Positions 5,654-14,900 of a stretch of DNA of 15,678 nt are shown one piece after another. Origin of the DNA: Chlamydiota bacterium (GTDB lineage: Bacteria; Chlamydiota; Chlamydiia; Chlamydiales; Criblamydiaceae); assembly GCA_021772365.1 (NCBI GenBank), contig JAJFMC010000131.1, positions 1-15,678 of the forward strand, written 5' to 3'. Below the pieces are notes generated by a model. It had not been told where the DNA came from. It saw only the letters and a program-made list of their open reading frames with translations, and searched no databases. Position numbers and translations under genes: made by a program. Every line of letters begins with the position of its first letter. Positions within the stretch are counted from its first letter, which is position 1.

Positions 5654-8034
5654 GAGGGCCATTGAATGAAGCAGATACAAGAGCTGAGCACATCGACCCT
5701 GCGCTCAAAGCCGCGGGCTGGGGTGCAATTGATGGCAGCGTAATACAGCGAGAGTATCGCATTACTCCCGGTCAATTGGAAGGTTATGGGCGTCGTGGAA
5801 AGGGCCTAATAGCGGACTATATCCTTCTCTACAAGAACATCAAGCTTGCAGTTGTAGAGGCTAAGGCGTGGAGTGAAGAGCTTACGGCAGGAGTAGGGCA
5901 AGCTAAAGATTACGCAAGCAAATTAGCCATCCGTTTCACTTACTCTACAAATGGTCAAGGGATATATGCTATCGATATGGAAACTGGTAAAGAAGGGGTG
6001 TTGCTTTGCTTTCCTTCACCTGAAGAACTGTGGAATAAAACTTTTTTTAACATCAATGCATGGCGAGACCGTTTTTCCTCTATTCCTTTTGAGGATAAGG
6101 GTGGCTCACATCAGCCCCGTTATTATCAGGACATAGCTGTTAATCGCGTCACAGAGGCTATATCACAGGATAAACAGTGCATTCTTCTAACGCTTGCAAC
6201 AGGTACAGGAAAAACTTTTGTGGCCTTTCAAATTGCTTGGAAGTTATTTCACAGCCGATGGAATTTAAGTCGTGAGCCAACAAGAAGGCCACGCATCCTC
6301 TTTCTTGCAGACCGAAATATCCTTGCCGACCAAGCTTATAACGCCTTTTCCGCATTCCCCGAAGATGCTCTGGTTAGAATTGACCCCAAAGATATTAACA
6401 AGAAAGGAAAAGTACCTAAGAACGGTAGTCTCTTTTTCACAATCTTCCAAACCTTTATGAGCGGAGCCCCAAAAAATGGTGAGCCTTCTCCCTACTTTGG
6501 GGAATATCCCTCGGACTTTTTCGACTTTATTATCATAGATGAGTGTCATAGGGGTGGTGCCAATGATGAAAGTTCGTGGAGAGGGATCTTAGAATATTTT
6601 TCACCCGCTGTACAGCTAGGCTTAACAGCAACCCCAAGAAGAAAAGATAACGTCAATACCTACGATTATTTTGGAGAGCCTGTATATACCTATTCTCTTA
6701 AAGAAGGAATCAACGATGGATTTCTTACCCCTTTTAAGGTTAAGGAGTTTGCCACAACGCTAGATGAATATATTTACACCAGTGACGATGAACTCGTCGA
6801 AGGAGAAATTGAACAGGGTAAACGTTACAGGGAATCTGATTTCAATAGGATTATTGAAATCAAAGAAAGAGAAGCAAAGCGTGTTCAGCTCTTCATGGAG
6901 CAGATCAACCAAAATGAAAAAACTTTAGTTTTCTGCGCCACACAAAAGCATGCCCTTGATGTCCGCGACCTGATCAATCAAATGAAATCAAGCAAGCACC
7001 CCAACTACTGCCAACGAGTAACAGCACACGACGGCTCCTTGGGTGACCAGTTCCTTCGAGACTTCCAGGATAACGAAAAAACAATCCCTACCATTTTGAC
7101 CACTTCAAAAAAGCTATCAACAGGTGTCGACGCCCGAAACGTACGAAACATTGTTCTAATGCGCCCCATCAACTCGATGGTCGAATTTAAACAAATTATC
7201 GGAAGGGGAACACGCCTTTACGATGGTAAAGATTACTTTACGATTTACGACTTTGTTAAGGCGCACCAACACTTTCAAGATGAAGAGTGGGATGGTCCGC
7301 CAAAAGAGGAGGATCCATGCCCAAAATGTGCGTGCCGCCCCTGCATCTGCGAAAGAACACACCTTATGGTCTGTGAAACACCAAGCGATTACTGCTCTAC
7401 TTGTCAAGCTTGTGGAAATGACCCTTGCACCTGTCAAAAGAAAAAGAAAACAAGAGTAAAGCTTGCTGACGGGAAAGCGCGCAGTATCCAGCACATGATG
7501 TCTACCACCTTCTGGCATTCAGATGGGACACCCATGTCAGCTCAACAATTTATGGAACTTCTATTTGGCGAACTTCCCGAATTCTTCAAAAACGAAGAAG
7601 AGCTTCGTGGAATATGGGGTATCCCAAGCACCCGCAAAAAACTCTTAGAAGATCTATCAGAAAAAGGGTTTGGTCGTGAGCAGCTCTTAGAAATGCAGCG
7701 TATTATCGATGCTGAAAAAAGCGACATCTTTGACGTCTTGGCTCATGTTGCATACGCTGCCCCAACCCTGACCAGAGAAGAGAGAGCCTCAAAAGCTAAA
7801 ATCATCATTTCCGAGCATTTCAATACCAAGCAGCAAATATTTCTTTCGTTCGTTCTCTCTCACTATGTCCAAAGTGGAGTTGGCGAACTTGATAGAGAAA
7901 AGTTAGCTCCTATGCTCCGATTGAAGTATCACAACTCCATCAATGACGCTATTGCTGACCTTGGTGCACCAGAACAAATTGGCCAGGTCTTCGAAGGCTT
8001 CCAAAAATACCTCTATAAGGAATCTATAATGTGA
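5650..8034 (+). CDS. hsdR: Type I restriction endonuclease/translocase subunit HsdR (EcoAI-like size)
   Basis: ATP-driven translocase and nuclease subunit that cuts unmethylated DNA away from the recognition site. The 794-residue length fits the shorter EcoAI-type branch. N-terminal PD-(D/E)xK nuclease: D56, then VVEAK (68-72) and Q84. Superfamily 2 helicase motor: motif I ATGTGKTF (183-190), motif II DECH (297-300), motif III TATP (326-329), and motif VI QIIGRGTRL (515-523). A cysteine-rich insertion at about 557-597 repeats a C-x(2)-C...PCxC pattern twice and probably binds zinc. Similar linkers occur in relatives of this branch. The C-terminal helical part (from about 610) is the region that contacts the methyltransferase. 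All motifs are intact. ATG at 5650 overlaps the hsdS stop (ATGA). The stop TGA overlaps the next ATG by one base. Confidence 0.96.
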   Translation: MRGPLNEADTRAEHIDPALKAAGWGAIDGSVIQREYRITPGQLEGYGRRGKGLIADYILLYKNIKLAVVEAKAWSEELTAGVGQAKDYASKLAIRFTYSTNGQGIYAIDMETGKEGVLLCFPSPEELWNKTFFNINAWRDRFSSIPFEDKGGSHQPRYYQDIAVNRVTEAISQDKQCILLTLATGTGKTFVAFQIAWKLFHSRWNLSREPTRRPRILFLADRNILADQAYNAFSAFPEDALVRIDPKDINKKGKVPKNGSLFFTIFQTFMSGAPKNGEPSPYFGEYPSDFFDFIIIDECHRGGANDESSWRGILEYFSPAVQLGLTATPRRKDNVNTYDYFGEPVYTYSLKEGINDGFLTPFKVKEFATTLDEYIYTSDDELVEGEIEQGKRYRESDFNRIIEIKEREAKRVQLFMEQINQNEKTLVFCATQKHALDVRDLINQMKSSKHPNYCQRVTAHDGSLGDQFLRDFQDNEKTIPTILTTSKKLSTGVDARNVRNIVLMRPINSMVEFKQIIGRGTRLYDGKDYFTIYDFVKAHQHFQDEEWDGPPKEEDPCPKCACRPCICERTHLMVCETPSDYCSTCQACGNDPCTCQKKKKTRVKLADGKARSIQHMMSTTFWHSDGTPMSAQQFMELLFGELPEFFKNEEELRGIWGIPSTRKKLLEDLSEKGFGREQLLEMQRIIDAEKSDIFDVLAHVAYAAPTLTREERASKAKIIISEHFNTKQQIFLSFVLSHYVQSGVGELDREKLAPMLRLKYHNSINDAIADLGAPEQIGQVFEGFQKYLYKESIM

Positions 8035-8159
8035 TGAAGAGATTCAAGATAACCAAGCAAAAGAAAAATTTCGAGAAAAGAATGACTGGACCCATGCAAT
8101 GCATTCGAGGAGACCTTGATCAAATGCAAGAAAAAAAGCTGATAGGAAAAAAAATATGA
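8034..8159 (+). CDS. Small basic protein of unknown function (41 aa)
   Basis: A 41-codon ORF fills the whole gap between hsdR and the large ATPase gene. Its ATG overlaps the hsdR stop as TGATG (8032-8036), and its TGA overlaps the next start as ATGA (8156-8159). The product is lysine- and arginine-rich (starts MKRFKITKQKKNFEKRM) with no recognised domain, signal or membrane segment. The double overlap argues that the frame is at least translated and couples expression of the ATPase to hsdR. The basic, low-complexity composition leaves open that it is only a coupling leader or a decayed gene. The downstream ribosome binding site AGGA (8144-8147) lies inside it. Confidence 0.45.
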   Translation: MKRFKITKQKKNFEKRMTGPMQCIRGDLDQMQEKKLIGKKI

Positions 8160-10714
8160 GCACAATTTTAGACTTACTTCAAAAATGGTTTTCAGATCGC
8201 CCCCAGTGGCTCCAGATCGCGGCTGCGAGACTACTCCAACAATCTGAGGACATCTCTGAACTCACAACACTATGCCAGCAGGAAGCTGATGGAATATTAG
8301 ATAAAGCAAGTTGTTTCTTTCCTGTTTCTGCATTTTCTCAAACCAAATCGGGCAGCGTGCGTTTGTGTTCAATCAGTAATATTAAAGGGGTAAATGCTTT
8401 ATCTCCCAAAAGCCCCCTTGAGTTCGGAAAAAAAAATATTACAATTGTTTTTGGCAATAATGGATCAGGAAAATCGGGCTATGTCAGGCTACTCAAGCAT
8501 GTATGTGGCGCTCGCGAACCAGGACCCCTTCATAATAATGTTTACAATACCAGTTCCACCTTACAAAAAGCCGACATCTCATTTGAGTTGAACGGTAATT
8601 CAAAAAAATATTTATGGTTAGGACAAGGTGTTTGCGATGATCTCCGTAACATTAATATTTTCGATACCTCGTTCGGAAAAGTCTTTATCAGTGGTGAAAA
8701 TGAGGTAAGTTATGAGCCTCCAGTGCTATCTTTTTTCAGTTCACTCATCCTAATTTGTGAAAAAGTCGCTGCCAAACTGGTCATTGAGGCTAACCGGTAC
8801 CCGTCAAAAAAACCAAATATGCCAGCCGATAAAAAGACAACCCCCGAAGGTGTCTGGTATGAAAATATCAACACCAAAACCACGTCTCAGGATATCGATA
8901 TGCATTGTGCATTTAACGAGTCTGAAATGCAACGGCTGCAAAAACGTCTTAATGAACAGGCACCTGCTAAAAAAGCAAAGCAGCTCAGAACTCAAAAACT
9001 ACATATAGAAACTCTGGTTCAAGATGCAGAAAAGTATCTGGATCAGCTATCTGAAGAAAACTGCCAGCAAATTAAAGCGGCCAAGAAAAAAATCATCCAA
9101 AAAAAGGCAGCAGCAGAAAGTGCGGCGAACAAAGTTTTTTCGAATAGTGAACTGGGAGGCATTGGATCTGATGTCTGGAAAGAACTTTGGGAGGCAGCTC
9201 GAAAATACTCCCTGTCGGTAGCGTACGTTGAGACTGAATACCCACATGTGTCTGAAGGTTCTCGTTGCGTCCTCTGTCAACAGACCTTAACACAAGAAGC
9301 CAAAGAACGATTAACCTCATTTGAAAATTTCATTAAGAAGGAAATACAAAAAAACGTAGTAAATGCAGAAGTGGAATATGAAAATGTGATCCTTACTATC
9401 GAAGAATTACCTGCATCAGAGACGCTGAAGACAAAAATGGATGCGGCTGGTATTTCACTGGACGAAAAAAGAAGCCAAATAATGGAGTTCTTCAATCAAT
9501 TACAGAGAAGAAGGAAGCAACTCCTTGGGGCCGATCCCGAAGAGACTCTCATCCCTCTACCCTATCCAAACTGGATTGAAGAAGCAAAAACTGATTTAAA
9601 TATTCTCCATGAGCAGGCAGTTAGGTTCGAAGAAGACGCCAAAGTAGATAATCGCGATGCGCTCAATAAGGAGTTACACAGCTTACAGGCCAGAAAATGG
9701 TTATCAGAGCATCGCCTCGCTATCGATGAAGAAATCAAGCGTTTAAATTTGCTAAGTCAGATTCAGAATGCAAAAAAATTAACTACTACGAAAGCCCTAT
9801 CACAGAAGAAAGGCGAACTTTCAGAGACTTTTATTACTAATGGGTTTGTACAAAGATTTAACTCGGAACTAAAAGCCCTTGGCGCTGCTCAAATAAAGAT
9901 TGAACTTGTTAAATCCAAGGTTTCCAAGGGACGAGTTCTTCACAAATTTCAATTAATTGGTGTCACTCAAATTGGTCTCGACGATGTTCTTAGTGAGGGT
10001 GAAAATCAAATTGTTTCCATTGCGGCATTTTTGGCCGATGTCACAGGAACAGATAGCAAGGCCGCATATGTTTTTGATGATCCAATATCCTCGCTTGACC
10101 AAACCTATGAAGAGACTGTTGCTCAAAGACTGATTGAATTATCTCACAACATGCAAGTCATTGTTTTTACTCACCGCCTATCTTTTTTGGGAACGATCAA
10201 ACATTTTTCAGATAAGAAAGACATAAAATTCGATTTGATTAGCATCCGATCATCTGATCGGAGTAATGGAGAACCTGCTTCTTTTCCGTTATCACAAAGT
10301 GACATTAAAACTGCTCTAAACATTTTGATTAATCAACGGTACCAAGAAGCAAAAAATGCATACGAAAACAGCGAATTTGAACAATCGGACAACTTGTTGA
10401 AGGGAATGTGTAGCGATTTTCGAATATTAGTTGAGCGTTGCATTGAAAATGATCTGTTGTGTGGGGTAGTTCAAAGATTCCAGCGGCCAATCTCTACGTT
10501 GAAGTTAAAGCAACTAGCTAAATTAGAAAGCATTGATTGCATTCTTCTCGATTCGCTCATGACAAAATACTCAGGATTTGAACACTCACAACCAGAAGAG
10601 TCACCAGTAAACTTACCTAATCCAGATGAACTTAAGGTAGATATGGAAAAACTGAAAGATTGGCGTAATGAGTATGCAAGTCGCTCTCTTTCCAATGATG
10701 TTAGGGTGACATAA
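8156..10714 (+). CDS. RloC-like SMC-type ATPase with CxxC hook, possible anticodon nuclease
   Basis: An 852-residue ABC/SMC-type ATPase of the AAA_13/RloC kind often found beside type I restriction genes. Order: an N-terminal helical domain (about 1-60, with FSDRPQWLQIAAARLL); Walker A GNNGSGKS (100-107); a coiled coil (about 250-600) interrupted by a zinc-hook-like CVLC (C371, C374); signature LSEGENQ (612-618); Walker B AYVFDDPISSLD (637-648); and the H-loop in FTHRL (H673). The C-terminal 150 residues lie after the ATPase and contain R756-x3-E760 and H810, a spacing reminiscent of the Arg-Glu-His set of PrrC/RloC anticodon nucleases. That nuclease assignment is inference. Known of the family: RloC couples DNA-damage sensing to tRNA cleavage as a back-up when restriction fails. 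It overlaps sbcD by one base (TAATG), which places it in the same operon as hsdMSR and sbcCD. Confidence 0.8.
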   Translation: MSTILDLLQKWFSDRPQWLQIAAARLLQQSEDISELTTLCQQEADGILDKASCFFPVSAFSQTKSGSVRLCSISNIKGVNALSPKSPLEFGKKNITIVFGNNGSGKSGYVRLLKHVCGAREPGPLHNNVYNTSSTLQKADISFELNGNSKKYLWLGQGVCDDLRNINIFDTSFGKVFISGENEVSYEPPVLSFFSSLILICEKVAAKLVIEANRYPSKKPNMPADKKTTPEGVWYENINTKTTSQDIDMHCAFNESEMQRLQKRLNEQAPAKKAKQLRTQKLHIETLVQDAEKYLDQLSEENCQQIKAAKKKIIQKKAAAESAANKVFSNSELGGIGSDVWKELWEAARKYSLSVAYVETEYPHVSEGSRCVLCQQTLTQEAKERLTSFENFIKKEIQKNVVNAEVEYENVILTIEELPASETLKTKMDAAGISLDEKRSQIMEFFNQLQRRRKQLLGADPEETLIPLPYPNWIEEAKTDLNILHEQAVRFEEDAKVDNRDALNKELHSLQARKWLSEHRLAIDEEIKRLNLLSQIQNAKKLTTTKALSQKKGELSETFITNGFVQRFNSELKALGAAQIKIELVKSKVSKGRVLHKFQLIGVTQIGLDDVLSEGENQIVSIAAFLADVTGTDSKAAYVFDDPISSLDQTYEETVAQRLIELSHNMQVIVFTHRLSFLGTIKHFSDKKDIKFDLISIRSSDRSNGEPASFPLSQSDIKTALNILINQRYQEAKNAYENSEFEQSDNLLKGMCSDFRILVERCIENDLLCGVVQRFQRPISTLKLKQLAKLESIDCILLDSLMTKYSGFEHSQPEESPVNLPNPDELKVDMEKLKDWRNEYASRSLSNDVRVT

Positions 10715-11952
10715 TGAAAATTCTTCATACAGCAGACTGGCATTTAGGAAGATCGCTTTACGGAAGAAAGCGATATGATGAGTTTTCAGAATTTTTGGAT
10801 TGGTTAAGCAAGACTATTCAAGAGGAAAGAGTAGATGCACTACTAGTCGCGGGCGATATTTTCGATACGTGTACTCCAAGCAATCGAGCGCAACAACTTT
10901 ATTACCGCTTCCTATGCAAGGTTTCCGCATCCTGCTGTCGTCATATTGTAATTATTGGTGGTAATCACGATTCACCTTCATTTTTAGATGCCCCAAAGGA
11001 ATTGTTGCATGCACTGAATGTATACGTGGTTGGATCCATGACTGAAGCCTTGGAGAACGAAGTGGTCGTTCTTTATGACGATAAACGCCCGGAAGCTATC
11101 GTCTGTGCAGTACCCTATTTGCGAGATAAGGATATCCGGACTGTAGAGGCTGGAGAAACAATAGATGATAAGAATACCAAGCTCGTTGAGGGGCTCAAAC
11201 AACATTACCTAGATGTATGCAGAATAGCAGAGAACAAACGAGAAGAGTTTAATAATTTAGGTTATACCGGTATTCCTATTATTGGTATGGGACATCTTTT
11301 TACGGCTGGAGGGAAGACTGTAGAAGGTGATGGAGTCCGAGAACTTTATGTTGGGTCATTAGCACATGTGGGTAAGGAAGTTTTTCCTTTTTCAATGGAT
11401 TATCTTGCCCTTGGACATCTTCACGTTCCCCAAGTCGTCGGTGGTGTTGAACATATTCGTTATAGCGGATCTCCTATACCTATGGGGTATGGTGAAGCTA
11501 CACAAGAAAAAAAAATTGTGCTTATCGAATTTAGCAGCACCACACCACATATTCAGGAACTTTCGGTACCATGTTTTCAGGAGCTTGTTCGTATAGAAGG
11601 TTCTCTGGATGATATCCATGCAAAGCTGGAAGAGCTCAAACAGAAAGAAAGCTCCGCATGGCTTGAGATTGAATACACTGGCAGCGACATAATCGGCAAT
11701 TTGCGCGAGATGCTCGATGAGGCTATGGCCGACTCGGACATGGAAATTCGACGGATTAAGAACCGGCGTGTCATGGACCGGTTGATCAGTACGTGCGCGA
11801 AAGATGAAACCCTCGATGATCTGGATGCCGGAGATGTTTTTACCCACTGTCTGGATGCTTATAAGGTGCCGGACGAAGACCGTGAGGAACTGACGGTCTC
11901 CTACAACGAAATAATCAAGTCTCTCCATGAAGAAGACGTCAACGCGGAATAA
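10714..11952 (+). CDS. sbcD: SbcD exonuclease subunit (Mre11-like)
   Basis: Metal-dependent phosphoesterase subunit of the SbcCD complex, which trims DNA ends, opens hairpins and removes protein-blocked ends. The 412-residue length is normal. Metal and catalytic motifs are all present: DWHLG (8-12), GDIFD (47-51), GGNHD (82-86), MGH (192-194) and GHLH (234-237). The C-terminal cap region (about 285-390) that binds SbcC follows. ATG overlaps the previous gene's TAA by one base and is preceded by AGGGTG. sbcC starts 11 bases after its stop. Base composition changes inside the gene: lines from 11341 to 11640 average about 41% GC, those from 11641 to 11880 about 51%. The change falls near residue 305, in the cap region. 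The reading frame is unbroken, so a functional product is expected. Confidence 0.95.
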   Translation: MKILHTADWHLGRSLYGRKRYDEFSEFLDWLSKTIQEERVDALLVAGDIFDTCTPSNRAQQLYYRFLCKVSASCCRHIVIIGGNHDSPSFLDAPKELLHALNVYVVGSMTEALENEVVVLYDDKRPEAIVCAVPYLRDKDIRTVEAGETIDDKNTKLVEGLKQHYLDVCRIAENKREEFNNLGYTGIPIIGMGHLFTAGGKTVEGDGVRELYVGSLAHVGKEVFPFSMDYLALGHLHVPQVVGGVEHIRYSGSPIPMGYGEATQEKKIVLIEFSSTTPHIQELSVPCFQELVRIEGSLDDIHAKLEELKQKESSAWLEIEYTGSDIIGNLREMLDEAMADSDMEIRRIKNRRVMDRLISTCAKDETLDDLDAGDVFTHCLDAYKVPDEDREELTVSYNEIIKSLHEEDVNAE

Positions 11953-11963
11953 AGAGGCAGATC

Positions 11964-14900
11964 ATGAAGATACTTGAACTACGATTTAAAAACCTCAACT
12001 CCCTCTATGGCGAATGGGTCATAGACTTTACCGATCCCGAATATGTTTCCAACGGAATTTTTGCCCTGACCGGCCCTACCGGCGCGGGCAAGTCGACGAT
12101 TCTTGATGCGATCTGTCTGGCCCTGTATGGAGCCACGCCACGCCTTGGGAAAATCACCAAGAGCGGAAACGAAATAATGTCCCTCCAGACTGGAGAATGC
12201 TATGCCGAGGTAGTATTTGAATCCCAAGCTGGGCAATTTCGTTGCCACTGGGAACAACGCCGAGCACGGAAAAAGGCTGAAGGCAAGCTGCAGGATCAGG
12301 AACATCAGATTGTGGATGCTGATACGGGCAAACCTATAGAAACCAAAAAGAGTCTTGTCGGTGGTGTTATTGAAGAAAAAACCGGGATGGATTTTGACCG
12401 TTTCACCCGCTCCATTTTGCTTGCGCAAGGGGGATTTGATATCTTCCTAAAGGCTGATGTTGAACAGAAATCCAAGATCCTCGAGCAAATTACCGGCACC
12501 GAAAACTATTCGAAAATTTCTTCTCGGATCCATGAGCGTCAGCGTGAAGAACGGGAAAAGCTGAGGCTTCTGCTCGCCGAAACATCCGGCATTGTGATCA
12601 TAGAGCCGGAACAGGAAAAAGAAATTCAAGAGGACCTCGCGGTCAAGCAGAAACAGGAAACTGAGCTTGCTGGTAAATCAGCCGAAACAAGCAAAGTTAT
12701 CACATGGCTGAGCAACATTGTGAACCTGAAAAAGGAGATCCTCAGCCTTACCGATGAAGCGGACAAATTGAAGGTCTATACCGAGGCATTCAAATCGGAA
12801 CGAGCAAAACTTGAGCAGGCTATCAAAGCCGCATCACTAGAAGGAAAATACGCCACTCTCACATCACTTCGTAAGCAGCAGACTGACGATCAGACCTCCT
12901 TGAAAACGGATGAAGCCGCACTTCCTGAACTTGAAACCTCGGCAAAAACACAAACTGAGGCGCTTAGGGCTGTCGAATTGCTCACCCTCAAATCTAAAGA
13001 GAACCTGAAAGCGGCAGTCCCGCTGATCCAGGAAATTCGTTCGCTTGACCAAAAGATTGTGGAACTGACAAAGGCTGTATCAGAAGGTACTGATGTCTAT
13101 AGTAAGGAGGCCTCAAGGGTTGAGGCAGATAAACAGGCTCGGGTGAAGGGACAGGAAAAACAGACTGCCGCAGAGAAAACACTGAAAGCCGCAGAGCTGT
13201 ATCTTAAAGAGAATGCGCAGGATGAATGGTTGATCAGTGGTCTCGCCGGCGTTGAAGAACAGTTGAGAAACCTAATCGCTAAACAACAGGAGATCAAACA
13301 GAAAGAAACCGCTCTCAAAAATGCCGATACCGCAGCAGCAGATGTCACAAAGAAACTAGAGGAAGCTTCTAAGCAGTGTTTCTTAAAAAAACAGGAGCTG
13401 GAATCCGCTAGTAAAAATCTACAGCAAGGCAAGGATGCTTTGAGCAAATTACTGCGTGACAAACTGCTCCGGGAATATCGCATTGAGAAAGAGACCCTTC
13501 TTCGTGAGATGGCTTTTATAAAGAAAATCGAGGAGCTTGAAGATCACCGGGCCAAGTTGGAAGACGGCAAACCCTGTCCACTTTGTGGCTCGACCGAACA
13601 TCCCTTTGCCGAGGGTAATGTCCCGGTTCCCGATGAAATCGAGCAGAAGATAGAATCGCTGACTAAACTGATCAATACAGCAGACGAACAGGAAGCCGCT
13701 ATCAAAAAATTGGAACAGGCAGAAAACACTGCCCGTAAAAATTTGAATTATAGTGAGAAATTGGAAACCGAAGCCGCCAATAACAAGAAGTCTACCGAAA
13801 AAACGCTCGAGGATTTAAAGGAAACCCTCACGAAGTTTCGGACCGGCTTTGAGCAACTCAAACTGGCAGTTTCAAGGAAACTCCAGCCACTTGGTATTAC
13901 CGAAATACCAGAGTTAGAGGTCGAGTCACTGCTTGAATCCCTCAAATCAAGATTTAAGGCATGGCGGAAACAGGAAAAACTAAAGACCGACTTCGAAAAA
14001 GAGGTCGCTGACATCAAAAGCGAGGTGAAGCGTCTTGATGCGGTGATTGATGAGCGAGTCAATGTTCTGACTGAAAAGCAGGAAAGTCTAGAACGGCTGA
14101 AAAAAGAACTGTCCGACGGAACAAAAGAGCGAAAGCAATTGTATGGTGACAAAAAGCCTGATGAGGAAGAAGGTCACCTGGACAAAGCCATTGACGATGC
14201 TGAGAAGACAGAGAAGAAAGCCAGAGACCTGAACGCTGAGCTACAGCAGAAACTGACAAGGGCGAAGACCCATATTGAAGCCCTGAAAAAGCGCGTCAAG
14301 CAAAGAACACCTGAACTGGAAAAAGCGGAAACTGACTTTTCGGTCGCTCTGGCTCCAGCTGGTTTTATAGATGAAAAATCCTTCCTCGATGCCAGACTGC
14401 CTCATGAAGAACGGGAATCTTTATCCTCCAAGGCAAAGGAGTTGGATAATGCGGAGACAGAGCTCAAAGCGAAACAGAAAGACCGGGGGGCGCGTCTGGA
14501 TAAGGAGACCGCCAAAAAGCTCACTGATAAGACCCTGGAGGAGCTGAAGCCGCAGTTAAAAGAAAATGAAGAATCGTTGAGGGTGTTGCGTGATGTCATT
14601 GTTGGCTTCAAACACCGCTTAAGTGAAAATGCGATAGCCAAAGAGCGGATAAAAGAGAAGCAATCCACCATCGAAACCCAGAAAAAAGAGTGCCATCGGT
14701 GGGAGAAGCTGCATGGCCTTATTGGTTCAGTTGACGGGAAAAAGTACCGAAACTTTGCTCAAGGGCTAACCTTTGAATTGATGGTATCCCATGCTAACCG
14801 ACAGCTAGAAAAAATGACCGACCGCTATCTGCTGATCCGTGATGAACGACAGCCGCTGGAGCTGAACGTCATAGATAACTATCAGGCGGGTGAAATCCGG

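Noticed and set aside
7318..7440. Cysteine-rich double CxxC...PCxC insertion in HsdR as a new domain
   Set aside because: Similar cysteine-rich linkers occur in relatives of this shorter HsdR branch, so it is a family feature and not a novelty.
11392..11928. Long open frame on the minus strand opposite sbcD (178 codons)
   Set aside because: It lies fully antisense to a clearly functional sbcD and its product has no recognisable features; a shadow of the codon use of sbcD.
13748..14152. Minus-strand open frame opposite sbcC (134 codons)
   Set aside because: Serine/phenylalanine-rich translation typical of the antisense of a Glu/Lys-rich coiled coil.
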